From positions 1-64,000 of the forward strand of contig NZ_CAJUCP010000015.1 in NCBI RefSeq assembly GCF_910585425.1: a stretch of DNA of 64,000 bases. The letters run 5' to 3'. Each line of letters opens with the position of its first letter. Position 1 is the first letter of the stretch. Under the pieces are notes generated by a model. That model did not search any database and had not been told where the DNA came from. It worked only from the letters and a program-made list of their open reading frames with translations. This stretch comes from an uncultured Acetatifactor sp. Its GTDB lineage: Bacteria > Bacillota > Clostridia > Lachnospirales > Lachnospiraceae. The position numbers were made by a program, and so were the translations under genes. Shown piece after piece: positions 16,947 to 25,544 of this stretch.

Positions 16947-17972
16947 ATGGATTACAAAAAAGCGGGAGTGGATATTGAGGCAGGCTATCGGTCCGTGGAG
17001 CTGATGAAGGCGGACGTGAAGGCCACCATGCGCCCGGAGGTGCTGGGCGGCATCGGCGGCTTCTCCGGTGCGTTCTCCATGGAGGCCGTAAAGGGCATGG
17101 AGAAGCCCGTGCTGCTGTCCGGCACGGACGGCGTGGGCACCAAGCTGAAGCTGGCGTTTTTGATGGATAAGCATGATACGATCGGCATCGACTGCGTGGC
17201 CATGTGCGTGAACGATGTGGCCTGCGCCGGAGGCGAGCCGCTGTTCTTCCTGGACTATATCGCCTGCGGCAAGAACATCCCGGAGAAGATCGCGGCCATC
17301 GTAAAGGGCGTAGCGGAAGGGTGTAGGCAGGCCGGGGCCGCGCTGATCGGCGGCGAGACGGCGGAGCATCCGGGCATGATGGCCGAGGATGAGTACGACC
17401 TGGCGGGCTTCGCGGTAGCCGTGGCGGACGAGAAGGATCTGATCACAGGAGAAGGGATAAAAGAGGAAGACGTGCTTGTGGGCATAGCCTCCTCCGGCGT
17501 GCATTCCAACGGCTTCTCGCTGGTGCGCAAGGTGTTCGAGATGACCAGGGAGAGCCTGGACACCTACTATGAGGAGCTGGGCGGCACTCTGGGCGAGACG
17601 CTGCTGACCCCCACGAAGATTTACGTGAAGGCCCTGAAGGCCGTGAAGGAGGCGGGCGTCCGCGTAAAGGGCTGCAGCCATATCACCGGAGGCGGCTTCT
17701 ACGAGAACATCCCCAGGATGCTGCCGGAGGGCATCCGGGCCGTGGTGCAGAAGGACAGCTATGAAGTGCCGGCCATCTTCCGGCTCCTGGCGGATAAAGG
17801 AAATATCGAAGAGCAGATGATGTACAATACTTACAATATGGGCCTGGGCATGGTGCTGGCCGTTTCTCCGGAGGACGCGGACAGATGCCTGGAGGCCCTC
17901 CGGGCCGCAGGGGAGACCCCCTATGTGGTAGGGCGCTGCGCCGCCGGGGAAAAGGGAGTGGACATATGCTGA
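16947..17972 (+). CDS. purM: Phosphoribosylformylglycinamidine cyclo-ligase PurM (AIR synthetase)
   Basis: ATP-dependent closure of FGAM to AIR (341 aa). The N-terminal DYKKAGVDIEAG start, SGTDGVGTKLKLAF, the metal/ATP region DCVAMCVNDVACAGGEPLFFLDY and GGETAEHPGM are characteristic of PurM. The C-terminal ITGGGFYENIPRMLP segment also fits the family. The stop codon overlaps the start of purN by 7 bases, indicating translational coupling. Confidence 0.97.
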   Translation: MDYKKAGVDIEAGYRSVELMKADVKATMRPEVLGGIGGFSGAFSMEAVKGMEKPVLLSGTDGVGTKLKLAFLMDKHDTIGIDCVAMCVNDVACAGGEPLFFLDYIACGKNIPEKIAAIVKGVAEGCRQAGAALIGGETAEHPGMMAEDEYDLAGFAVAVADEKDLITGEGIKEEDVLVGIASSGVHSNGFSLVRKVFEMTRESLDTYYEELGGTLGETLLTPTKIYVKALKAVKEAGVRVKGCSHITGGGFYENIPRMLPEGIRAVVQKDSYEVPAIFRLLADKGNIEEQMMYNTYNMGLGMVLAVSPEDADRCLEALRAAGETPYVVGRCAAGEKGVDIC

Positions 17973-18592
17973 ACATCGTAGTGTGCGTGTCCGGCGGAGG
18001 CACCAATCTCCAGGCCATCCTGGACGCCATGGACAGAGGGGCGGTCACCAATACCCGGGTGCTGGCAGTGATCAGCAACAATGCGGGGGCCAGGGCGCTG
18101 GAGCGCGCCAGGGACCGCGGGATAGAGGCGAAGGTGATCTCCCCCAGGCAATACGCCGACAGGGAGGCGTTCAACCAGGGCTTTACGGCGGAGATGACAG
18201 CCCTTTCCCCGGATCTGATCGTGCTGGCCGGATTCCTGGTGCGGATTCCGCCCCAGATGGTGGCGGCCTTCAGCGGCAGGATCGTCAACGTCCATCCCTC
18301 CCTGATCCCCTCCTTCTGCGGCGTGGGCTACTACGGGCTGAAGGTGCATGAAAAGGCGCTGGAGCGCGGGGTGAAGGTCACCGGGGCCACGGTGCACTTC
18401 GTCAACGAGGGCATGGACGAGGGCCCGATCATCGCCCAGAAGGCAGTGTACATAGAGGACGGCGACACGCCGGAGATTCTGCAGCAGCGGGTGATGGAGC
18501 AGGCGGAGTGGATTCTGCTCCCCCAGGTCATAGACGATATTGCAAACGACAGAATACGCATGATTGATAACAAAGTCAGCAGAAGGATGTGA
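17966..18592 (+). CDS. purN: Phosphoribosylglycinamide formyltransferase PurN
   Basis: Transfers formyl from 10-formyl-THF to GAR (208 aa). The N-terminal VCVSGGGTNLQAIL, the catalytic NVHPSLIPSFCG segment and GATVHFVNEGMDEGPII are typical. The ATG at 17966 overlaps the end of purM (ATGCTGA); longer readings are not supported because they cover conserved purM sequence. It is followed within 8 bases by purD. Confidence 0.97.
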   Translation: MLNIVVCVSGGGTNLQAILDAMDRGAVTNTRVLAVISNNAGARALERARDRGIEAKVISPRQYADREAFNQGFTAEMTALSPDLIVLAGFLVRIPPQMVAAFSGRIVNVHPSLIPSFCGVGYYGLKVHEKALERGVKVTGATVHFVNEGMDEGPIIAQKAVYIEDGDTPEILQQRVMEQAEWILLPQVIDDIANDRIRMIDNKVSRRM

Positions 18593-18600
18593 GGTGCGGC

Positions 18601-19878
18601 ATGAAAGTATTGATTATAGGCGGAGGCGGCCGTGAGCATGCCATTGCGGCCAGCATGAGGAAGAGCCCCAGGGTGGACGCGCTCTACTGCGTCCCGGGCA
18701 ATGCGGGCATCGCGCAGATCGCGGAGTGCGAACCCTCCATCGGCGCAATGGACTTCGACAGGATTGTCTCCTACGCGAAGGAGAAGGCCGTGGACCTGGT
18801 GTTCGTGGCCCCGGACGATCCCCTGGCGGCAGGGCTGGTGGACCGATTGGAGGCGGAGGGCCTGCGGGCGTTCGGCCCCAGGAAGGACGCGGCCATCCTG
18901 GAGGGCAGCAAGGCGTTCTCAAAGGATCTGATGAAAAAGTACCATATCCCCACGGCGGCCTACGAGACCTTCGACGATGCGGCAAAGGCCCTGGCCTATC
19001 TGGAGCATGCGGCCATGCCCATCGTCCTGAAGGCTGACGGGCTGGCCCTGGGAAAGGGCGTGCTGATCTGCAATACCCTGGAGGAGGCGGAAGCGGGCGT
19101 AAAGGAGATCATGCAGGATAAGCATTTCGGCGATGCGGGCAACCGGATGGTGGTGGAGGAATTCCTCACAGGCCGGGAGGTGTCCGTGCTGGCCTTCGTG
19201 GACGGCAGGACGGTGAAGACCATGACCTCCGCCCAGGACCACAAGCGGGCCGGGGACGGGGATCAGGGCCCGAATACAGGCGGCATGGGCTGCTTCTCGC
19301 CCAGCCCCTTCTATACAAAAGAAGTGGATGAATATTGCCGCAGGTTCATCTATCAGCCCACGGTGGACGCCATGGCGGCTGAGGGCAGGGAGTTCAAGGG
19401 CGTCATCTTCTTCGGACTGATCCTGACGGCCCAGGGGCCCAAGGTGCTGGAGTACAACGCCAGGTTCGGCGACCCCGAGACGCAGGTAGTGCTGTGCAGG
19501 ATGAAGAATGACATCCTGGACGTGGTGGATGCATGTATCGACGGCTGTCTGGATAAAATAGAGTTGGAGTTCGAGGACAACGCGGCGGTGTGCGTGGTAT
19601 TGGCCTCGGAGGGCTATCCGGTCTCCTATAAGAAGGGATTCGAGATCAGGGGCCTGGAGCGGTTCCGGGGGGAGAGCGATTACTACTGCTTCCACGCCGG
19701 GAGCTGTCTGGACGGGGACGGCCGGATCGTGACAGGCGGAGGCCGGGTGCTTGGGGTGACGGCCAAGGCGGATACCCTGGGAGAGGCCCGCAGGAAGGCC
19801 TATGAGGCCACGGAGTGGGTGGAATTTGACAATAAGTATATGCGGCATGATATCGGTAAGGCCATCGACGAGGCCTGA
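18601..19878 (+). CDS. purD: Phosphoribosylamine-glycine ligase PurD
   Basis: ATP-grasp enzyme making GAR (425 aa). It has the N-terminal MKVLIIGGGGREHAI and the ATP-grasp residues around VLKADGLALGKGV. The TGREVSVLAFVDG, DHKRAGDGDQGPNTGGMG and YNARFGDPETQV motifs are also present. ATG 18601 is preferred, preceded by GTGAGGTGCGGC; ATG 18589 is also in frame and overlaps the purN stop. It ends the clustered purine genes; purL is 18 kb away and purF, purC, purB and purH are not in the window. Confidence 0.97.
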   Translation: MKVLIIGGGGREHAIAASMRKSPRVDALYCVPGNAGIAQIAECEPSIGAMDFDRIVSYAKEKAVDLVFVAPDDPLAAGLVDRLEAEGLRAFGPRKDAAILEGSKAFSKDLMKKYHIPTAAYETFDDAAKALAYLEHAAMPIVLKADGLALGKGVLICNTLEEAEAGVKEIMQDKHFGDAGNRMVVEEFLTGREVSVLAFVDGRTVKTMTSAQDHKRAGDGDQGPNTGGMGCFSPSPFYTKEVDEYCRRFIYQPTVDAMAAEGREFKGVIFFGLILTAQGPKVLEYNARFGDPETQVVLCRMKNDILDVVDACIDGCLDKIELEFEDNAAVCVVLASEGYPVSYKKGFEIRGLERFRGESDYYCFHAGSCLDGDGRIVTGGGRVLGVTAKADTLGEARRKAYEATEWVEFDNKYMRHDIGKAIDEA

Positions 19879-19929
19879 GCCGGTCCATGGGGGACAGTGT
19901 GTGACGGAAAAGATGGGAGGTGCATACAT

Positions 19930-20382
19930 ATGAGTGTTCTGGGATCGTTGGAGAAGTACAACATTCCGCGGGTATGTAAGGAATGCGGCGGCGTGATGAT
20001 TTTCAAGGGGGTAGGAGAGTACCACTGCGAGGACTGCGGGGCCGTGGACTATGACGATTACGGAAAGGTGAGAGGCTATATTGAGGCCAACAAGGGTGCA
20101 ACGGCGGCCCAGATAGAGCAGGCCATAGGGGTGTCCCAGCGCACGGTGAGGCGTCTTTTGAAGGACGGCAGGATAGAGATAACGGAAGGATCCAAGGTGT
20201 TCCTCCGCTGCGAGCTGTGTGGAAAGCAGATTCGCTCTGGAGAGTACTGTCCGGAATGCGAGATTAAGGTACACCGCAATTTGGAGGAAAAGCAGAGGGA
20301 GATGCTGCATAAAGCCACCCAGGGCTTCGGCCTGGACCAGAAGTCCGAGGAGGGCCAGCGGAGGTTCACCAGAGACAATTAA
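19930..20382 (+). CDS. Zinc-ribbon / winged-helix protein of unknown function (150 aa)
   Basis: Cysteine pairs CKECGG and CEDCGA (residues 14-40) form an N-terminal zinc ribbon. An HTH-like segment follows, ATAAQIEQAIGVSQRTVRRLLKDGRI, and then a second cysteine set CELCGK and CPECE. The tail is charged. This arrangement suggests a DNA- or RNA-binding regulatory protein. The ATG follows GATGGGAGGTGCATACAT. It lies just upstream of, and probably with, the SH3 membrane protein. No function is known to me. Confidence 0.7.
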   Translation: MSVLGSLEKYNIPRVCKECGGVMIFKGVGEYHCEDCGAVDYDDYGKVRGYIEANKGATAAQIEQAIGVSQRTVRRLLKDGRIEITEGSKVFLRCELCGKQIRSGEYCPECEIKVHRNLEEKQREMLHKATQGFGLDQKSEEGQRRFTRDN

Positions 20383-20401
20383 TTGCAAGGAGAAGAGATA
20401 C

Positions 20402-21955
20402 ATGAGAAGAGCGAATGAATGGAGAAGGAGGCTGCTGGGAGGCGCGCTGGCGCTGGTGACGGCCATGGGCATATTCGCGGTAGGATTCTGCGGGACTCCG
20501 CTGACAGGCCATGCCGCCGGGCAGGCCAAGGTGACGGCGCCCAACGGTGCCAAGATCCGGGAGAGCGCAGATACCGCCAGCACCATGGTGGGCGGCGCGG
20601 AGAAGGATAAGACGATTCCCGTCCTGGGACAGACCCAGGGGGCTGACGGCTATACATGGTATCAGGTGCAGGTGAACGATACCACCACCGGCTATGTCCG
20701 CGCCGACCTTGTGGAGGTGTCGGGAGACATCCCCGCCGTGGGCGCGGGAGGCGAGACAGGCGGTGAAGGGGAGGGCGGAGGCGAGAGCGCGCCGCCTGTG
20801 GAGGTGACCCAGGTGAACCCTGTCAACGCTAATGTGTCGGGGGACAACGTGGAGATTCGGGACGCGGCCTCCCTGTCGGGGCAGGTGCTGGGGACGGTGC
20901 CGGGTGACACTGTAGTCACGGTGACGGGCTATCTGACGGACGCGGAGAACATCACATGGTATCAGGTGAGCTATATCTCCGGCGAGACCCAGGTGAGTGG
21001 CTTCCTGATTTCGGATAACTGCGAACTGTCGGAGGATTTGACGCCGGTGGGGCAGGAGCCGCCGGAGGCCCCGGAGCCGGAGGAGCCCGATCCCGCCCCG
21101 GAGCCCGCTCCTTATGAGCTTGTAGAGAATAACGGAAGATGGCTGATCGTGGACAATGTGAACGATCCCGGAAACGGCTATCCTGTAGACGAGCTCTTCG
21201 CGAACGTGCAGAAGAACGCCCAGGCGTACCTCGACAGCGAAGCAAAGGTGAAGAACCAGAAGATCATCATCATCGTGCTTGTGTTCCTGCTGGTGGCCGC
21301 GGTGGCAGGCATCGCCTTCCTTGTCTTCAAGATTCGGGAGATGATGGATTCCGCTTACTTCAACGAGGTGGAGAACGAGACCCTGCGCAGGAAGAACGCT
21401 TCCGGCGGCCAGGGCAAGCAGAAACAGCCGGCCATGCATACGGTAGGGCCGAAGGAATCCCAGCCCAGGGCGGCGGGTGCCCGTCCCGGGGGAAGCGCGG
21501 GACGTCCGGCGGGCTCCGGCGGCCAGCGTCCGGCAGCCCCGGGCCGTGCCGGAGAGCAGAGGACGGCCCCTGCGGCCGGCCAGAGAGGCATGGGCGGGGA
21601 GCGCAGCGCCCAGGGAGGCCAGCGCCCTGCCAGCCGCAGCGCGGGCACGCGTCCGGTGAGCGGCACGGCGGGCCAGCGTCCCGCAGGCGGCGCAGCCCGT
21701 CCGGCAGGCGCCCAGGGCCAGCGTATGGCCGGAGGGAATCAGCGCATGGCCGGAGGGGAGCAGAGACCGGGAGGCACCCAGGGCCAGCGTCCCGCCGGCG
21801 TCCAGGGGGCAAGGAGGCCGGAGGGCGCGCCGGGCAGAGCGCCCCAGGGAGCCCGTCCGGGCCAGAGCCCCCAGAAGGCCCAGCCGAAGAACTTCATGGC
21901 GGATGACGACGAGTTTGATTTCGAATTCCTGAATTACGACGGGAAAGACGAATGA
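20402..21955 (+). CDS. SH3-domain membrane protein with Gly/Arg/Pro/Ala-rich tail (517 aa)
   Basis: An N-terminal signal-like segment (LLGGALALVTAMGIFAVGF) precedes two bacterial SH3-type domains (about residues 40-100 and 135-205), each with a TWYQV motif. A Pro/Glu linker follows. A transmembrane helix lies near residues 285-310 (IIIIVLVFLLVAAVAGIAFL). The long C-terminal region repeats GQRPAG/GARPGG-type units, is strongly basic, and ends in an acidic tail DDDEFDFEFLNYDGKDE. With an exported N-terminus the SH3 domains would face the wall and the repeat tail the cytoplasm. The ATG follows AAGGAGAAGAGATAC. The role is unknown; cell-wall sensing is plausible. Confidence 0.75.
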   Translation: MRRANEWRRRLLGGALALVTAMGIFAVGFCGTPLTGHAAGQAKVTAPNGAKIRESADTASTMVGGAEKDKTIPVLGQTQGADGYTWYQVQVNDTTTGYVRADLVEVSGDIPAVGAGGETGGEGEGGGESAPPVEVTQVNPVNANVSGDNVEIRDAASLSGQVLGTVPGDTVVTVTGYLTDAENITWYQVSYISGETQVSGFLISDNCELSEDLTPVGQEPPEAPEPEEPDPAPEPAPYELVENNGRWLIVDNVNDPGNGYPVDELFANVQKNAQAYLDSEAKVKNQKIIIIVLVFLLVAAVAGIAFLVFKIREMMDSAYFNEVENETLRRKNASGGQGKQKQPAMHTVGPKESQPRAAGARPGGSAGRPAGSGGQRPAAPGRAGEQRTAPAAGQRGMGGERSAQGGQRPASRSAGTRPVSGTAGQRPAGGAARPAGAQGQRMAGGNQRMAGGEQRPGGTQGQRPAGVQGARRPEGAPGRAPQGARPGQSPQKAQPKNFMADDDEFDFEFLNYDGKDE

Positions 21956-21977
21956 GCAATGTTATAGAAGGCGCAGG

Positions 21978-22014
21978 AACAGGGAATATTCCGAAAGGGT
22001 ACTCCCTGTTTTCC
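21978..22014 (+). terminator. Rho-independent terminator
   Basis: AACAGGGA (21978-21985) pairs with TCCCTGTT (22003-22010), followed by T-rich sequence, after the SH3 membrane protein gene. Confidence 0.65.
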
Positions 22015-22035
22015 TAAAATTTCATTTTTCTTTAG

Positions 22036-22064
22036 TTGACAGCGCCCTGTGGCTGCTTTATGAT
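22036..22064 (+). promoter_or_regulatory. Strong sigma-A promoter for the GntR gene
   Basis: TTGACA (22036-22041) and TATGAT (22059-22064) are 17 bases apart, 45 bases before the GntR start codon. This promoter probably also drives clpC. Confidence 0.75.
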
Positions 22065-22109
22065 AAACGGAGAAATGGAAGAAAGGCATTTCGACGTAAG
22101 GAGGCGTTC

Positions 22110-22478
22110 ATGATCATTGAAATCGATTTCAACAGTGAGGAGGCATTGTATCTGCAGCTGTGCAACCAGATTATCATGGGCATAGCCACCTCGCGTTTCA
22201 GGGAGGGGGATCCGCTGCCCAGCGTCCGTCAGCTGGCGGATTCCATCGGAATCAATATGCATACGGTGAACAAGGCGTACACTGTCCTGAAGCAGGAGGG
22301 GTACGTGAAGGTGGACCGCAGGAGAGGCGCGGTGATCGCCATAGACGTGGACCGTATGGAGACGCTTGAGGCACTGAAGAAGGAGCTGCAGGTGATTTTG
22401 GCGAAAGGAAGCTGCAAGAACATTTCAAAGGAAGAGATTCACGAATTGATCGAAGAGATCTATGAGGATTACGCATAA
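22110..22478 (+). CDS. GntR-family regulator, YtrA subfamily (122 aa)
   Basis: A short regulator with an N-terminal winged helix (residues 10-75), including PLPSVRQLADSIGINMHTVNKAYTVLKQEGYV. A small helical dimerisation tail, KEEIHELIEEIYEDYA, replaces a large effector domain, as in the YtrA subgroup. The ATG follows AAGGAGGCGTTC. It lies 61 bases upstream of clpC on the same strand and may regulate it. In Bacillus, clpC sits with ctsR, mcsA and mcsB, which are absent here. Confidence 0.88.
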   Translation: MIIEIDFNSEEALYLQLCNQIIMGIATSRFREGDPLPSVRQLADSIGINMHTVNKAYTVLKQEGYVKVDRRRGAVIAIDVDRMETLEALKKELQVILAKGSCKNISKEEIHELIEEIYEDYA

Positions 22479-22539
22479 CAGGGAACCGATTAAAAAATAA
22501 AGCAATGCACAGTTCCCAGGGAATGAAAAGAGGAGTAAT

Positions 22540-24993
22540 ATGGGTTCACAGTTTACAGACAGGGCGCAGGAGGCATTGGCTCACGCGTCCAAATTTGCCA
22601 GCCGCTTAAAGCAGGGATATGTGGGGACAGAGCACATCCTGGCGGGCCTTTTGAGGGAGCAGACCGGCGTGGCCCACAGGGTCCTGGCGGACAATCATGT
22701 GGAGCTGCAGCAGGTCCTGGACATGATCCGGGAGCTGATCGCCTTTGACGGCGGCGTAGGATTGAAGGAACGGGGCGGCTATTCCCCCAGGGCCAGGAAG
22801 ATCCTGGAGGAGGCCCACAGGCAGGCGGAGCGGTTCGGCCAGAAGGAGACCGGCACGGAGCATCTGCTGCTGGCCATCATCCGGGAGGGCGAGAACGTGG
22901 CGGTGCGGCTCCTGAACACCATCGGAGCCAATATCCAGAAGCTGTACGCGGATACGCTGATCGCCATGGGGCAGGACGGCAATCTCTATAAGGAGGACCT
23001 GGGCAGGCGCATGTCCGGCAGGGGCCGCCCATCCACCTTAGACCAGTACAGCAGGGATCTCACGGATTTGGCCAGGGAGGGGATGCTGGATCCCGTCATC
23101 GGCAGGGAGGATGAAATCCGCCGGCTGATCCAGATCCTGAGCCGCCGCAGCAAGAACAACCCCTGCCTGATCGGAGAGCCGGGGGTAGGCAAGACCGCCG
23201 TGGTGGAGGGCCTGGCCCAGCGCATCGTGGAGGGGAAGGTTCCCGCCACCGTCCGGGGCAAGCGGCTCCTGACCCTGGACCTCTCCGGCATGGTGGCGGG
23301 GAGCAAGTACCGGGGCGAATTCGAGGAGCGCATCAAGCGGGTCATCCGGGAGGTAATTGAAGACGGGAATGTCATCCTGTTCATGGACGAATTGCACACC
23401 CTGATCGGCGCCGGCGGCGCGGAGGGGGCAATCGACGCCTCCAATATCCTGAAGCCCTCCCTGGCCAGAGGCGAGCTGCAGATGATTGGCGCCACCACCA
23501 TCGCGGAGTACCGGAAATATATCGAGAAGGACGCCGCCTTAGAGAGGCGCTTCCAGCCCGTGAACGTGGAGGAGCCCACGGAGGAGGAGGCCATCCGCAT
23601 CCTGGAGGGCATCAAGGCCAAATACGAGGAGCACCACAGGGTGACGATCACGCCGGAGGCCGTGGACGCGGCGGTACGGCTTTCCAACCGCTATATCAAC
23701 GACAGGAACCTGCCGGACAAGGCCATCGACCTGATAGACGAGGCGGCGGCCAGCGCCAGGCTCAGGGCCGTGGACATGCCGGATAAGCAGAGAGACCTTC
23801 TGGAGGAGATCAAAAAGATGGATCAGCAGATCGAGCGGTCCATCCGCATGGAGGCCTTCTCCCAGGCGGTGGAGATCAAGAGCAAGCAGGATGAACTGGT
23901 CAAGAAGTTCCAGCGGGCCAAGAAGCGCATGGAGAGCCAGGACGGCAATAAGAAATATGCCATCGGCGAGGACGAAATCGCGGAAGTGGTGGCCATGTGG
24001 ACCAAGATTCCGGTGCAGAAGCTGGCCCAGAAGGAGAGCGACAGGCTATTGAAGCTGGAGAGCATCCTCCACAAGCGGGTCATCGGCCAGGAGGAGGCCG
24101 TGGTGGCCGTGGCCAGGGCCATGCGCAGAGGCCGCGTGGGATTGAAGGACCCCAAGCGCCCCATCGGCTCCTTCCTGTTCCTGGGCCCCACCGGCGTGGG
24201 AAAGACAGAGCTGTCCAAGGCGCTGGCGGAGGCCATGTTCGGCACGGAGGAGGCGATCATCCGCGTGGACATGTCCGAGTATATGGAGGGGCACTCCGTG
24301 TCCAAGATGATAGGCTCCCCGCCGGGCTACGTGGGCTTTGACGAGGGCGGGCAGCTCTCCGAGAAGGTCAGGCGCAACCCCTATTCCGTGGTGCTCTTCG
24401 ATGAGATCGAGAAGGCCCACCCGGACGTGTTCAACATCCTGCTGCAGATTCTGGACGACGGCCATATCACGGATTCCAAGGGCAGGAAGGTGAGCTTCAA
24501 GAACACCGTGCTGATCATGACCTCCAACGCAGGGGCCCAGCGGATCGTGGACCCCAAGAACCTGGGCTTCGCCGCTTCGAGCGATGCCAGGCGGGACTAT
24601 GAGCGCATGAAGTCCGGGGTCATGGAGGAGGTGAAGCGCAGCTTCAAACCGGAGTTCATCAACAGGATAGACGACATCATTGTCTTCCATCAGCTCAACC
24701 AGGGGAACATGAAGGACATCGTCGGGCTGCTCTCCGCGAACCTCCATGACCGCTGCCTGGCCCAGATGGATATCAGGCTGACATTGACCGGCGCGCTGAA
24801 GGAGCATCTGGTGGAGAAGTATTCCGACGCCAAGATGGGGGCCAGGCCCCTGAAGCGGGCCATCCAGTCCGTGGTGGAGGACGCGCTGGCGGAGGAGATC
24901 CTCCTGAAGCGGGTGCAGCCCGGAGACGCGGTGTCCGCGGGCTTCAAGGGCGGGAAGGTGTGCTTTACCGTGAAGGAAGCGGCCGGGAGCTGA
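22540..24993 (+). CDS. clpC: AAA+ protease ATPase ClpC
   Basis: Hsp100-type unfoldase (817 aa) that feeds proteins to ClpP. The N-terminal Clp repeat domain spans residues 1-145. The first AAA module has Walker A GEPGVGKT (212-219). A middle coiled domain (UVR-like) lies about residues 410-470. The second AAA module has GPTGVGKT (549-556), and the chain ends with the D2-small domain. The ATG follows AGAGGAGTAAT. Partner clpP and the CtsR/McsA/McsB set are not adjacent. Confidence 0.95.
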   Translation: MGSQFTDRAQEALAHASKFASRLKQGYVGTEHILAGLLREQTGVAHRVLADNHVELQQVLDMIRELIAFDGGVGLKERGGYSPRARKILEEAHRQAERFGQKETGTEHLLLAIIREGENVAVRLLNTIGANIQKLYADTLIAMGQDGNLYKEDLGRRMSGRGRPSTLDQYSRDLTDLAREGMLDPVIGREDEIRRLIQILSRRSKNNPCLIGEPGVGKTAVVEGLAQRIVEGKVPATVRGKRLLTLDLSGMVAGSKYRGEFEERIKRVIREVIEDGNVILFMDELHTLIGAGGAEGAIDASNILKPSLARGELQMIGATTIAEYRKYIEKDAALERRFQPVNVEEPTEEEAIRILEGIKAKYEEHHRVTITPEAVDAAVRLSNRYINDRNLPDKAIDLIDEAAASARLRAVDMPDKQRDLLEEIKKMDQQIERSIRMEAFSQAVEIKSKQDELVKKFQRAKKRMESQDGNKKYAIGEDEIAEVVAMWTKIPVQKLAQKESDRLLKLESILHKRVIGQEEAVVAVARAMRRGRVGLKDPKRPIGSFLFLGPTGVGKTELSKALAEAMFGTEEAIIRVDMSEYMEGHSVSKMIGSPPGYVGFDEGGQLSEKVRRNPYSVVLFDEIEKAHPDVFNILLQILDDGHITDSKGRKVSFKNTVLIMTSNAGAQRIVDPKNLGFAASSDARRDYERMKSGVMEEVKRSFKPEFINRIDDIIVFHQLNQGNMKDIVGLLSANLHDRCLAQMDIRLTLTGALKEHLVEKYSDAKMGARPLKRAIQSVVEDALAEEILLKRVQPGDAVSAGFKGGKVCFTVKEAAGS

Positions 24994-25025
24994 GCCATAT
25001 ATGTTATGAAACATTTTAAAAAATA

Positions 25026-25054
25026 TTGTAGAAAAAGAGTGCGGATTATATTAT
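25026..25054 (+). promoter_or_regulatory. Probable promoter upstream of the 137-residue protein
   Basis: TTGTAG (25026-25031) and TATTAT (25049-25054) are 17 bases apart in an AT-rich gap. The exact -10 register is uncertain because TATATT and TATACT overlap it. Confidence 0.5.
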
Positions 25055-25115
25055 ACTAAGAGTAGGAAGCAGCATCAGCTTTTCAGAATACGATAAAATG
25101 CAGGAGGGTTTAGAC

Positions 25116-25529
25116 ATGGCAGTGGTGGAGGAGTTGATCCGCAGCGAATCGGACGGCGCTATCAGTTTCGGCAATCATAAACTGGAGAAGAAAGCCAAGG
25201 TGGAGGACTATCAGCACGGAGGGGATCTGCTGAAGGTGAAGACCTGCAGGGAGATTACCAAGCTGGAGAAGAACGGCTCCTTCCTCTATGAATCCGTTCC
25301 GGGCACCAGCGTCCTGGAATTCACGGAGAAAGCGGACGGCGTGGAATTTGTGGTAGAGGGGGACGAGGATGCCCAGATCACGGTGGGGCTTGCGGACGAC
25401 AGGGCCTATGAGGTCTTCGTGGGCGGAGAGAGCATCGGGGCCATCAAGACGCATTTCGGCGGAAAGCTGTCCCTGAGCGTGGAGCTGGAGACGGCGGGCG
25501 AGGTTCCCGTGAAGATCGTGCAGATTTAA
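25116..25529 (+). CDS. Conserved hypothetical protein (137 aa)
   Basis: A soluble, acidic, beta-rich protein beginning MAVVEELIRSESDGAISFGNHKLEKKAKVEDY and ending VPVKIVQI. No catalytic motif, signal peptide or membrane span is visible. ATG 25116 is preferred because GCAGGAGGG precedes it; an ATG at 25098 would consume that ribosome site. It has its own likely promoter and runs into radA after 15 bases. I associate this type with an uncharacterised Lachnospiraceae family. Confidence 0.7.
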   Translation: MAVVEELIRSESDGAISFGNHKLEKKAKVEDYQHGGDLLKVKTCREITKLEKNGSFLYESVPGTSVLEFTEKADGVEFVVEGDEDAQITVGLADDRAYEVFVGGESIGAIKTHFGGKLSLSVELETAGEVPVKIVQI

Positions 25530-25544
25530 GGGTACGGACAGGAT

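Noticed and set aside
18601..19878. Several open frames overlapping purD on both strands
   Set aside because: purD motifs fix the true frame; the others are shadows.
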